DNA from: Ailurus styani
Lineage: Eukaryota > Chordata > Mammalia > Carnivora > Ailuridae
DNA: 64,000 bases
Assembly: GCA_002007465.1 (NCBI GenBank)
Contig: LNAC01000777.1
Span: forward strand, 206,697-270,696
Direction: 5' to 3'
Shown: one piece after another, positions 11,051-22,775 of the stretch
How the letters are laid out: each line of letters starts with the position of its first letter
Position numbering within the stretch: the first letter of the stretch is position 1
Translations under genes and position numbers: made by a program
Notes under the pieces: generated by a model
Told to the model about the DNA's origin: nothing
The model's input: the letters and a program-made list of their open reading frames with translations, nothing else
The model's database searches: none

Positions 11051-12483
11051 TGCAGAGTTCCTCCTTGGTTGCAGAGGGGGGTGTTTGGACCTCTACTGAG
11101 TGTTCTTTGATTTGTTTGTTAAAATAAGCCTGGAAAAAAAAAGCCTGATACAAAAGAGAGAAAAAGAAAAGGAACAAAAGAAACAAAGAAAAAACTATAA
11201 TCCTGATTCCAAACTTAAGAAAAGAAAAAGCTTTGTCCTATTTCCACGAGAACTGAAGCTGACATTTTGGAGCACTCTGTGATCAGCAGACTTGAAACAG
11301 GTGGGGTGCCTGCGCTGGTCCTCTGGAGGAGAGGCTCATTGCACAGGTTCATGGTCAGATCTGCCTTATTAAAGATGTGCCTGCCAAGCACGGTGGGGAG
11401 GGGTTTTGTGTAAGGTACTCCAGCCACCAGTGGGGTACTGTGTTGCTCACTGAAGTCCAGCTGGGCTAGTGGGCAAGGAGGTGGGGAAAGATGGCATCAC
11501 CCCATTATCTCTCCCCTAGGGAGGAGAACTTGCATCTGCCCTTCTTCAGAAAGCCTTCACAGAAAAGTGATCATCTCCTGTCTTGTATCCCAAGGCTTCA
11601 ATCAGGTCCTTGCCCTCAACCTATCTGTGCCTGGGTGTCCACATGCCTGGCGTCACCTTTCTCTTGTGTTTTATCTCTGGCACGTGACTGGGATTCAAAC
11701 CTCCAAATCTTAAAGGATCCGGCAAGGAATGGACCTGCTTTTCTCCTCTGGAGCCTCACAGTTCTGCATCTGGTGCCATTTTGTCCCAGAAAAGCAGTTG
11801 CAGGCCCACGCTGGTGGTTGGAGTTTATGATGAAGCACAGGGGAAAGCTGCAACCAGGTTATCTGCCTTTTGAGTGAGCTTTTGTCACTTGCTCATGAAT
11901 GGCCACTCAGTGGCGCCTGTGGGTCTTTTGTCCTTGGAGAGGCAATATACCCTCTTCCAAATGTACTCCAGGAAGGGGAATATTCTCTCCCAGTGAGACC
12001 CAGGGGATCCCTACAGCATGCTACCACACTGCTCCTGGGCCTCTGCCCTCCTCTCCAAGAGCACTCTGCCCAACCAGTTTGACTCCAGAAAATGATGCAG
12101 ACTTCTAAAACCTCAGAGTTTGAGCTCCACTGCTCATAAAAACTTGCAATAGTCATTTCCTCTCAATTTCCCAGTTAATGGTTTTGGGGAGTGTTTTTCT
12201 TGTGTACACCTGACATGCTTCTTTGTCTCCCCATCTCTTTTCCTCTCTGTCCTCTCTTCATGAAAAAGGCCCCCTCCCCTCCATGACACCATAGCATTTC
12301 TCTCCCCTACTTCATGTCTCTGTACCTCACACCTGACATGTTTTCTCCCTCTAATTGTGCAGATTGTTCTTTTCATTGTCAGATCAATTTCCTAGGTGTT
12401 CAAAATGATTTGATGATGATCTAGCTGTGTTCAAGTGACGAAGAAAGCCCAGGGTCCCCCTATTGCCCCACCATCTTAACTCT
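11050..12483 (-). promoter_or_regulatory. LINE-1 5' UTR/internal promoter region
   Basis: GC-richer sequence upstream of ORF1 ending at the LINE-1 start on the minus strand. In LINE-1s this region acts as an internal promoter. Several short overlapping open frames here (for example 11491-11877 plus) are chance frames. Confidence 0.7.
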
Positions 12484-13555
12484 CTCTATGTTATTTTAAA
12501 TAACAGTTTTTAAATTGGGACATATCTATTGAAAATATTTGCAAAAAAACAAACAAAAAATCATCCATAATCTGCCATTCAGGTATAACTACTATTAATG
12601 TTTTGGTATTTTTCCTTCTAGTCTTCTCTTTTTTTATATATACACACATATTACAAAATTGAGATTTTACTGCATATATTGCTGTTTTTAAATTTTTAAC
12701 CATCTTGTTTTCATTCAATGTCAAATCAAGAACATCCTTCCCCTATAGTGAGTATGTTATGTTTATTTAAATTGAATCTAGGAAACATTAGATGCTATTT
12801 TTCATGCAAAAACCCCTGTGCCAGGAAATGGAACTTTGATTTCTACACACATTCCATTGTTCGAGGATTCTCAAGATATTTCAATGGGCCATTTCCAACT
12901 TGCCTAAAATCATCATGGTGAGGCAGGATATGGCCAAGGAAAGGACCATCATGGACCAGTTCCTGTCCTGATTCAGGTTGCTCTTTAGGCAAAGAGCTCA
13001 CATCAGGACTGGAGGGTCACTATCCTTGTGACTTTAGGACAAATAGAATGTGCAGGGCATCCACTAGTTCTATTTGGTGGCTGCAGGAATGGTACAGACT
13101 TGGGGGCAGTGGAGCCTAGAAGGTCATGTGTCACTGCCGCCCTTTCTCTTCTTCCTCCAGTGCTCTTGGGGTCCATTCTTCTCAATTGTGAGATGAAGGG
13201 CAAGGCCAGCTACGAAGTCTAGTTCTCAGCACTTTGATGAGTAATCAATGTTTACTGCTGTTATTTTTACTATTTTAAGGGTCACAAGTTGTCTTCCTAT
13301 AGAGGCCCAATGCATCCTTTGATCTACTTGGAAACTAAGGTCTTCACTCATTTTACTTTAGAATACTGATTCAACAGTCTTCATCAAGATTACAACAAAG
13401 AGAACTAGAAGCTCATTTAGAGGATAATGACTGAATGACCTTTTAATTTTTCTGGGAAAGCAAGGAAATTGATTATTCATATGCAACATATTGACAAAAC
13501 ACAAGAGGAAACATAATTAAGTCTTCTTAGAGATTCTATGGAGGCATTTGTAAAA
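12484..13555. other. Unique non-coding sequence
   Basis: No repeat recognised with confidence, no exon. The open frames at 13003-13222 on both strands overlap and lack any known domain. Confidence 0.4.
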
Positions 13556-13559
13556 TGCA

Positions 13560-14480
13560 TGATTCTTTTTTTAAACTTTGTATAAAGAAGAATTTCAAAC
13601 AAATGCAAAAATAAACCAAATAGTGTAATAAACCTCTATGTTTCCACTACCCAGTTTCACCTATGGCCACTCTTTTCTTTCTTTCAAGCTTCACTGAGGT
13701 CTAACTGACAAATTAAAATTGTGTATACTTAAAGTGCACGAAATATAACCACTCTTGTTACATCTGTACCTCCATCTACTTCCCTCTCTTTCATATAGTT
13801 TTAAACCAAACCTCAGACATCATATTATTTCACCCATTAATATTTTCATACATATCTTCTAAAGAGGAGGAATGAAAAAATAACCTTAGAGCCATTATCA
13901 CACCAAACATTATCACACCAAACAAATTAACCATTCTTCCTTAATGTCATCACATATCTAGAAAATGCTCAAATTTCTCATTGTCTCATGAATGTTATAA
14001 TTTTTTAACAGCTTGTTTGTTTGAATCAGGATCCAAAAAATTCCACACTTTGGAGTTGATTGATGTATTTTAAGTTTGTTTAATGTAGGCATGTCTCCTT
14101 TTTACCTTCTCTCTTTTCTCCCCCTTAGAATTTATTTGTTGAAGAGCCTGAGTTGTGTGTCCTGTAGAGTTTCCCATAGTTTAAAAAATTTTTTAAAAGA
14201 TTTTATTTATTTATTTGACAGAGAGATAGCACAAGTAGGCAGAGCAGCAGGCAGAGGGAGGGAGGAAGGAGGCTCTCTGCTGAGCAGAGAGCCTAATGGG
14301 GGACTTGATCTCAGGACTCTGGAATCATGACCTGAGCCGAAGGCAGTGGCTTATCCGACTGAGCCACCCAGGCACTCTCCCATAGTTTAAAGTTTGTTGA
14401 TTGCTGCCCTATGTCTTAGTGTAGACTGTTCCTCTGTCCTATGTATTTCCATAAGTTTGTAGTTGGATATAGAATCTTAA
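13560..14480. repeat. Ancient LINE-1 3'-end type repeat
   Basis: Contains the familiar phrases of old LINE-1 tails: 'aatttcaaacaaatgcaaaaataaacc', 'cctcagacatcatattatttcaccc', 'gccattatcacaccaaac', and 'gtttgaatcaggatccaaaaa'. A second old piece ('cactgaggtctaactgacaaattaaaattgtg', about 13690-13790) and a SINE (14186) interrupt it. Strand is not assigned because I cannot align it. Confidence 0.6.
14186..14377 (-). mobile_element. CAN-SINE, antisense
   Basis: Starts aattttttaaaagattttatttatttatttgacag and ends ctgagccacccaggcac. A perfect 14-bp TSD tcccatagtttaaa at 14172-14185 and 14378-14391. Confidence 0.94.
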
Positions 14481-14899
14481 TGAGATTCAGCCTTGCTGAT
14501 TTCAGATTCAAAAAATATTTTGGGGACAAAATTACTTCACAGGTGATATGTATGTGTCCATGAGAAGGTACATTATGCCTAGTTGACTCTTTGAGATATT
14601 AGCAGCCATGTTTTCTCAATGCTTAACTAACTGGCTAGGTACTTCCTTAATATGACATAAAAGCATATTTCAATTACAAGAGCAATATCATGTTTAAAAC
14701 GCAGAAACACTTGAAGCATTTGCATCCAAGAGGAAGAAGACAAGACTATACACTTTCACAAATGTTATGTAACACTTTTCTAGAGATCAGTTAATAAATT
14801 ACAGGAGAAAGAAATGTGATATATGCAAATTAAAGAGAAGGTAAACCAAGCATTAATTGCAGTTATGTGATACTTATTTATTACAGCAGATTTTCTTGG

Positions 14900-16570
14900 G
14901 TTTTCCAGGAAATTACAAATAGTTAAATATATTAATAAGGTGGCTGGATTCAAAATTTATATTCTATAGTCAGTGACTTTCATATAGACAATGAAAACTA
15001 CTTATTCTAAATACAAAACAAAACTAGTTAGTCTAAAACTAGTCTAATAATAAACATTCCATGTACAAAAGCAACAAGCACAAAAAAGCCCACCCATGAA
15101 TAAACTTAATTAGAAATGTGCAAAAAATCTATATAAAAATTCATCAAGGTGCTACTGAAGTAACCTAAATAGGACTTAGCCAAAACAAAAATAAACACAT
15201 AAAACACCTAAAATAAGAGCAAAACCAAACGCAAACAAATAAACAAAAAAACCAAATAAGCAAACAACCCTCCCCCCCACCTAAAATCCCATATATCAAG
15301 TCCTTGTATAAGACTATCACTAAGAGGTCAATTCTTCATAGGTTAAAGATTTCAATATGATAAGCAAGTACAGGCAGGAAGATTCCAGAAAAGGGAATAA
15401 TGGAGAGAAGGACCTATCTATACCAGATATTGAACATATCATAAAGCTACAGAAGTGAAAACTATGAGTTTCTGATATATTATTGCTAACAGATCAATGG
15501 AGCAGGCTGAAGTTTAGGAACATTCAAATATGTATAAGAATTTAGCATATATATTAAAAGTGTTATTTCAAGTTGAAGAAAATATGGTGTCTGTGAAAAA
15601 TGAAGCTAGACATTACATTACATATTAATTACACATTACGTAAAAATAAATTTTAGATTGATCAAAGATTTAAACATGAAAAACAGAACTATTTAACTAT
15701 TTTTGTAATGTTAAATATAGGAGAATCATAAAAGCAATACGAAGTGGAGAGGGCCTTTCTAACATGAGAAAATGCGGGAAAAGTAAAAGAAAAATAAGTA
15801 TGCAAAAGAAAAAGTACTTCTTCTACAAGCTATTATACAGAGGTGAGTTAAAAAAGAAAAGAAAAACCTACTTTTACATAGTGGAAAACAAGCAAACAAA
15901 CAACACCACCCTCTAAATAACTAAAAGTAAAAGGCAGAAGACATGCAGGGTAAAAAGTAATGCTTGAACTTGCATATACATATATCTAAAGCTCTTGATA
16001 TATAGAGAGAGTGCTTATGAATTAGTAAGGAAAGAACATGGTAGAACCCCAGGCAAAGAAGGTGAAATGGTAATTTAAAAACAAGGGAAAATGGATGAAG
16101 CCTCTGAAGAGAAACCTAATCTCATTTATAATATAAGAAATACAAAACAAAAACTATGATGAGATTTTTTTCATTTATTAGATTAACAAGATTAAATAAA
16201 TGATAAAATATTGTTAGGTGTGAGGTAAGGGGCATATTCATACACTGTTGACACAATCTGAACTGGCATGTCCTCCATGAAGAGCAAATGGGCAATTCCC
16301 ATCCATATGAAAAAATGCACATGCCTTTTGATCTAGCAATCCCTTGTTTAGGAATAAATCCCATGCTTAGGAATAAATAAACAAATAATAATTCCACAAG
16401 ATTATCTAACATTACCTCTAATAGCAGGAGGTTAAGAAGAACTTAAATAGACACCTGTAGGAGACAGGTTAAAGAAATAATGATAAATCTATACAAGGGA
16501 ATACTACCTGGCCACCAAAAAGAACAAGGCAACTCTAAATGAACTGATATTCAATAAGCTTCAAAACATA
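14900..16570 (+). mobile_element. Old LINE-1 (L1M-like), 5' part of a split copy
   Basis: Diverged LINE-1 ORF2 in sense orientation: 'aggtggctggattcaaaattt' matches the RT-domain region, 'ctacagaagtgaaaac' and 'cagatcaatggagcaggctgaag' the C-terminal half, and 'ggaatactacctggccacc' the end of ORF2. It resumes at about 24823 with 'aatgctaagtgaaaagagcaag', so the stretch between is later insertion. Confidence 0.8.
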
Positions 16571-16574
16571 ATGC

Positions 16575-16985
16575 TCTTTGTGTCCAAGAGGCAGAGAGGA
16601 CCCCTCCCAGGATCAATGAGAACAGATCTGACACATAATAGTACAACTCCTGAATCTTAGAACCAAGGGAGTAATCCTGAAAGCAGCTAGGGGGAAGAGA
16701 TTTCTTACATACAGAGGGAGGATATCAGAATATCCTCATCAGAATAATGTCAGACCTGTCCACAGAGACCTGGCAAACCAGAAGGGCCTGGCAAGATGTA
16801 TTCATGGTACTAAATGATAAAAACATGCAGTTAAGTATACTTTATCCAGCAAAGCTGTCATTAATGGATGGAGAGACAAGCAGCTTCCAGAACCGGCAGA
16901 AACTGAAAGAATATGTGACCACCAAGTTGGTCCTGCAAAAAATATTGGGGGGGGGGTTCTATAAAAGAAGAAAGACCTGAGAGGC
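16575..16985 (+). mobile_element. LINE-1 ORF1 3' fragment
   Basis: Matches the ORF1 end of the adjacent younger LINE-1 (compare 18365-18760) phrase by phrase: 'gtcagacctgtccacagag', 'aacatgcag...tatccagcaa', 'cggcagaaactgaaagaatatgtgacc'. The frame at 16747-16980 gives MSDLSTETWQTRRAWQ, the ORF1p C-terminal domain. A G9 run lies at about 16948. It is probably the 5' part of the same old insertion that resumes at 22776. Confidence 0.85.
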
Positions 16986-17850
16986 TATTGAGGAGATGGG
17001 TAAGATGGCAGAGGAGTAGTTTCAACCAGTCCCCTGAATTAAGCTGGGTAGCTACCAGACCACTCTGAACACCCACAAAATCAGCCTGAGATGTAAGAAG
17101 ATATAGCCAGATATCTACAAACAGAATATGTCTGGTGGTTCGTTTTAAGGTATGAAGCAAGGAGCCATCATTCTGCAGGCAGAAGTTGAATGGAAGGGAA
17201 AGGAACCTCTGGGACCCTGTGCCACTGGAGCGCAAAACCTCCCACAATGGGGACCAGGCACATACTCACAGACCAGTAGTGGTGGGGAAAAGACTTAAGG
17301 GTAGCCCCCTAGACTGAAACCTGGAGTTCTGGGGTCATGCATGCAAACTGGGGGTGGCTGACAGTTTTAGAAGCACAAAAGGGAGAGACATGTCTGGACC
17401 TGGAAGTGAGGGCTGGGAGTGCTGCTGTGGGACACACAACCCGGAACTCTGCAGTTTTTAGCAGCACAGACAAAAATGGAGACAGTGCAGCCTGGAGCGC
17501 TTACTGAAGAACAGGCTGCAATCTCTCTGTTCTGAGACAGAGGTTTGGATATGGCCACTTCTGCTCTGACACTTGGAAGAGATGCAGAAAGTTGCCAGGG
17601 GAAGCCGTCAGAGAGCAAAAGATCCCCCAAAAAGGTTTTCACAGAGCCTATCCCCCCCAACACAGGTGGCAGGGCAACTCTAGCCAAACAGGATTGTCTG
17701 AGTAACAGCACAGCTGGCCCCTCCCCCAGAGGACAGGCTGAAAGAACAAGAGGCCAACAACCTTAAGGTTCCTATAAAGCAGGTACATCTTTCTTGGGTT
17801 GTGGTCGATAATTTGGACTCTGTACAGTCCCTCAACCACCCCTCAACAGA

Positions 17851-18765
17851 ATGACTAAGAGGAGGAACTCCCAACACAGGAAAAATCCAGAGACTGTGAC
17901 CTCTGCCACAGAACTGATGGATATGGATATAAGCAAGATGTCAGAATAGACTTCAGGGTAACAGTTATGCAAACAATAGCTAGGTTGGAGAAAACCATTA
18001 ATGGCAATATAGTTTCTCTTAGGGCAGAAGTGAGAGCTGATCTGGAAGAACTTAAAAATGCTACCAAAGAGATCCAATCTAATCAGATACCCTAACAGCT
18101 GGATAAACAAGGCAGAAGGATGAATTAGTGATCTAGAAGACAAGCTGATAGAAAAGAAGGCTCAGGAGAAGGCCTGGAACAAACAGTTTAGAATCCATGA
18201 AAAACAGAATTAGAGAAATAGATGACACCATGAAATGTTCCAACGTCAGAATTATTGGGATCCCTGGGGGGGGGGGTGTAGAGAGAGAGGATTAGAAGAT
18301 ATATTTGAGCAAATCCTAGCTGAGAACTTCCCTAATCTGGGGAATGAAACAAGCATTCATGTCCTAGAGGCAGAGAGAACACCACCCAAGATCAAGGAGA
18401 ATGAACCAACACCCTGGCATTTAATAGTGAAACTTGTGAATCTTAAAACTAAGGAAACCATCTTAAGGGCAGTTAGGGGAAAGAGATTCCTTACGTACAG
18501 AGGAAGGATCATCAGAATAACGTCAGACCTGTCCACAGACCTGGCAAGCCAGAAAGGGCTGGCAAGACATATTCAGGGTTCTAAATGAGAAGAACATGCA
18601 GCCAAGAATACTTTGTCCAGCAAGGCTGTCATTCAGAATGGATGGAGAGATAAAGAGATCTAAAGAGCTTCCAAGATCGGCAAAAACTGAAAGAATGTGT
18701 GACCATTAAGCTGGCCCTGCAAGAAATATTAAGGGATTTCTATAAAAGGAGAATGATATTGAACA
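17851..18765 (+). pseudogene. LINE-1 ORF1 pseudogene
   Basis: The ATG at 17851 opens MTKRRNSQHRKNPETVTSA, the usual carnivore ORF1p start, but a TAG at 17947-17949 stops it after 32 codons. Downstream, 18235-18588 holds the RRM and C-terminal domain (ENFPNLGNETSIHVLEAER, RIIRITSDLSTD). A G9 run at about 18266-18274 likely marks a frameshift. ORF1p normally binds LINE-1 RNA as a trimer; this copy cannot make it. Confidence 0.9.
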
Positions 18766-18814
18766 GAAATTTACAGAGGTAATCTATAGAAACAAGGACC
18801 TCACAGGCAACATG

Positions 18815-21800
18815 ATGGCACTAAAATCATATCTTCCAATAATCACTGTAAATGGGAACAGCCTAAATGCTCCCATAAAAGGGCATAGGGTGGCAGATTG
18901 GATAAAAAGATAGGACACATCCATATGCTGTCTACAAGAGACTCATTTTGAACCTAACAATACACCCAGACTGAAAATGAGGGGATGGAGAACCATCTTT
19001 CATGCCAATGGACCTCAAAGGAAAGCTGGGGTAGCAATTCTCATATCAGACAAAGTAGATTTTAAGCTAAAGACTGTAGTAAGAGATACAAGGGGACACT
19101 ATATTATTCTTAAGGGTCTATTTAACAAGAAGATCTAATAATTGTAACTATGCCCCCCCAACATGGGAGGAGCCAACTACATAAGCCAAACATTAACCAA
19201 AATAAAAAGACATATAGATATTAATAATACATTAACTGTAGGAGTCCTCAACTCTCCACTCTCAGCAATAGATCATCTAAGCAGAAAATCAACAAAAAAA
19301 CAAGAGTTTTGAATCTTGCACTGGACCAGATGCACCTTATAAGACATATACTGAACATTCCACTCTAAAACAAAAGAATATTCATTCTTCTTGGGCGGAC
19401 ATGGAACTTTCTCCAGAATAGACCACATACTTGGTCACAAATCAGGTCTCAACTGATACCAAGAGATTGAGATTATTCCCTTCATATTCTCAGACCACAG
19501 TGCTTTGAAACTGGAAATTAATCACAAGAAAAAGTTTGAAAGAAATTCAAACACTTGTAAGCTAAAGACCATTCTGCTGAAGAATGTTTGGATCAACCAG
19601 GAAATCAAAGAACTTGAACAATTCATGGAAACCAATAAGAACAAAAACACGTGGGTCCAAAACCTATGGGATATGGCAAAGGTGTTCCCAAGGGGGAAGC
19701 ACATAGCCATCCAAGCCTCATTCAAAAAAGTAGAAAAATCATGAATACACAAACTATCTTTATACCTTAAAAAAACTGGAGAATCAACAACAAATTAAGC
19801 TTAACTCATGCATGAGAAGGGAAATAATTAAGCTCAAAGCAGAGATCAATGAATTAGTAACCAGAAATACAATGGAACACATTAACACAACCAGAAGCGT
19901 GTTCTCTGAAAGAATTAATAAGATCAAGAAGCCACTGGCCAGACTTAGCCAAAAGAAAAGAGAAATGACCCAGATTAATAAAATTATGAACAAGAGGGGA
20001 GAGATCACGATAATACCAAGGAAATAGAAACAATAATCAGAAATTAGTATCAACAGCTATATGCCAATAAGTTAAGCAACCTAGAAGAAATGGATGCATT
20101 CCTGGAAATGTAGAAACTTCCAAGACTTAAACAGGAAGAAATTGACAATCTGAATAGATCAATAGCCAGGAACAAGATTGAAACAGTGATCAAAAACCTT
20201 CCAAAAAACAAGAATCCGGGACCTGATGGATTCCCTGGGGAATTCTACCAAACATTCAAAGAAATAATACCTATTCTCCTAAAGCTGTTTCAAAAAATAG
20301 AAACAGAAGGAAAACTTCCAGACTCTTTCAATGAGGACAACATTACCTTGATCCCCAAACTAGGGAAAAAGCCCATCAAAAAAAAAATTTCAGACCAATA
20401 TCCCTGATGGATATGAATGCCAATATTCTCACAAAGATCTTAGTTACTAGGATCCAACAGTACATTAAAAGAATTATCCATCGCAACCAGGTGGAATTTA
20501 TCCCTGGGATGTGCGTGTGGTTCAACATTTGTAAATCAATCAATGTCATAGAACACATTAGTAAAAGAAGAGAGAAGAACCATATGCTTCTCTCAATTGA
20601 TGCAGAAAAAGCATTTGACAAAACACAGCATCCTTCCTTGATTAAAACTCTTCAGAGTGTAGGGATAGAGGGAACATTCCTCAATTTCATAAAGTCCATC
20701 TATGAAAAGTCCACAGTGAATATCATTATCAATGGGGAAAAGCTGAGAGCATTTTCCTTAAGGTCAGGAATACAACAAGGATGCCCACTCTCACCAGTAT
20801 TGCTTAGAAGTACTAAGCATTAGTACTAGAAGTCCTAGCATCAGCAATCAGACAAGAAGAAATAAAAGGTATTCAAATTGGCAAAGAAGAAGTAAAACTC
20901 TCTCTCTTCATCAATGACATGATACTTTATGTGGAAAACCCCCAAATTACTAGAACTCATACAGCAATTCAGCATCCTGGCAGGATACAAAATCAATGCA
21001 CAGAAATCAGTTGCTTTCTTATACACTAACAATGTAGCTATAGAAAGAGAAAGTAGAAAATTGATTCCATTTACAATAGCACCAAAAACCATAAGATATC
21101 TAGGAATAAACCTAACCAAAGAGGTAAAGGGTCTATATTCCAGAAACTACAGAACACTCATGTAAGAAACTGAAGAAGAGAAAAAGATGGTAAAACATTC
21201 CACGCTCATGTATTGGAAGAATAAACACTGTTAAAATGTCTATGCTGCCCAGGCAATCTATACTTTCAATGCCATCCCAATCAAAATACCATCGTCATTT
21301 TTCAAAGTGCTGGAACAAACAATCCTAAAATTTGTATGGAACCAGAAAAGACCCCAAATCACTGAGAAAATGTTGGAAAAGAAAAACAAAGCTGGGGGCA
21401 TTACGTTGCCTGATTTCAAGCTATTTTACAAATCCAGGATCACCAAGACAGCATGGTACTGGCACAAAAACAGACACATAGACAAATGGAACAGACTAGA
21501 GGGCCCAGATGTGGACCCTCAAGTCTATGGTCAATTAATCTTTGACAAAGCAGGAAAAAATATCCAATGGAAAAAAGACAGTCTCTTCCATAAATGGTGC
21601 TGGGAAAATTGGACAGCTATATACAGAAGGATGAAACTCGACCTTTCTCTAACACCATACACAAAGATAAACTCAGAATGGATAAAAGACCTCAATGTGA
21701 GACAGGAATCCATCAAAATCCTAGAGAAGAACATAGGCAATAACCTCTTCGACAGCAGCCATAGCAACTTCTTTTAAGACACGTCCTCAAAGGTAAGAGA

Positions 21801-22484
21801 AACAAAAGCAAAAATGAACTTTTGGGACTTCATCAAGATAAAAATCTTCTGAACAGCAAAGGAAACAGTCAGCAAAAGAAAGAGGCAACCCATGGAATGG
21901 GAGAAGATATTCGCAAGTGACAATACAGACAAAGGGCTGATATCCAAGACCTATAAAGAACTTCTCAAGCTCAATGCCCAAAAAACAGATAATCATCTCA
22001 AAAAATGGGCAGAAGACATGAACAGACACTTCTCCAATGAAGGCATACAAATGGCCAACAGACACATGAAAAAGTGTTCATCATCACTAGCCATCAGGGA
22101 AACTCAAATCAAAACCACATTGAGATACCCTCTTATACCAGTTAGAATGGCCAAAATCAACAAGACAGGAAACAACAAGTGTTGGAGAGGATGTGGAGAA
22201 AGGGGAACCCTCTTTCACTGTTGGTGGAAATCCAAGTTGGCACAGCCACTTTGGAAAACAGTGTGGAGATTCCTCAAAAAATTAAAAATAGAGCTACCCT
22301 GTGATCCTGCAATTGCACTACTGGGTATTTACCCCAAAGATACAGATTTAGTGTAAAGAAGGGCCATACGTACCCCAATGTTCATAGCAGCAATGTCCAC
22401 AATCACCAAACTGTGGAAAGAGCCAAGATGCCCTTCAACAGATGAATGGATAAAGAAGATGTGGTCCATATACACGATGGAATA
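18815..22484 (+). pseudogene. LINE-1 ORF2 pseudogene
   Basis: Opens MALKSYLPIITVNGN at 18815. Pieces of the endonuclease lie to about 19750. RT text follows in broken frames: [19 protein letters not shown] at 20186-20407, then IDAEKAFDKTQHPS and GIQQGCPLSPV in 20407-20823, IRYLGINLTKEVKGLY in 20929-21165, and the C-terminal domain in 21307-21777 and 21892-22356. The catalytic FADD box reads FIND at 20907-20918, losing one of the two metal-binding aspartates. The last 20-60 codons are missing. Confidence 0.92.
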
Positions 22485-22487
22485 TGC

Positions 22488-22775
22488 TTATTTATTCCAT
22501 AACTAGAAGCCTGTATGTCCCCCTCCCCTCACCCATCTTTCNNNNNNNNNNNNNNNNNNNNNNNNNNNNNNNNNNNNNNNNNNNNNNNNNNNNNNNNNNN
22601 NNNNNNNNNNNNNNNNNNNNNNNNNNNNNNNNNNNNNNNNNNNCCCCCCCCCCCCCCGCCTCTTGGGCAGCCATTAGTTTGTTATCTGTATTTATTAGTC
22701 TGGGTTCTACATTTTGTTATTCATCTGTTTTGTTTTCTAGATTCAACATACAAATAAATCGTATGGCATTTGGCA
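22488..22775 (-). mobile_element. LINE-1 3' UTR fragment, antisense, with assembly gap
   Basis: Phrases such as 'cagccattagtttgttatctgtatt' and 'tagattcaacatacaaataaatcg' are the antisense of a LINE-1 3' UTR. Its C-rich tract is where the 102-N gap falls. Placement next to the truncated sense LINE-1 could be a true insertion or a gap artefact. Confidence 0.75.
22542..22643. other. Assembly gap (102 N)
   Basis: A run of N followed by a C14 run. The open frames drawn through it (22484-22837 and others) are meaningless. Confidence 1.

Larger units (their letters stand above)
4640..12483 (-). mobile_element. LINE-1, near full length, antisense, inactive
   Basis: On the minus strand the order is 5' UTR (about 12483-11050), ORF1, ORF2 and 3' UTR (about 5250-4852, reading aaattcaagttaggtaacatatagtg on the plus strand). 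The 5' end gives a 'gttaagatggtggggc' start in the minus sense at 12464-12480, typical of LINE-1 promoters. Five SINEs interrupt it (5133-5231, 5686-5864, 6316-6499, 9093-9298, 9530-9718). Removing them leaves about 6.8 kb, close to the usual full length. ORFs carry many stops and frameshifts, so it cannot move. Confidence 0.92.
16990..22484 (+). mobile_element. LINE-1, 5.5 kb, sense, 3'-incomplete and inactive
   Basis: Begins at a LINE-1-like 5' end ('gggtaagatggcagaggagtag', about 16996), has a GC-richer 5' UTR to 17850, ORF1 from 17851 and ORF2 from 18815. It ends near the ORF2 C-terminus ('atacacgatggaatatgctta'), without its own 3' UTR or A-tail, at a switch into antisense LINE-1 sequence. 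Both ORFs are recognisable but broken. It is the best preserved LINE-1 body in the window. Confidence 0.92.

Noticed and set aside
11491..12156. 128-codon plus-strand frame and neighbours
   Set aside because: They lie in the GC-richer 5' UTR of the antisense LINE-1, where chance frames are expected.
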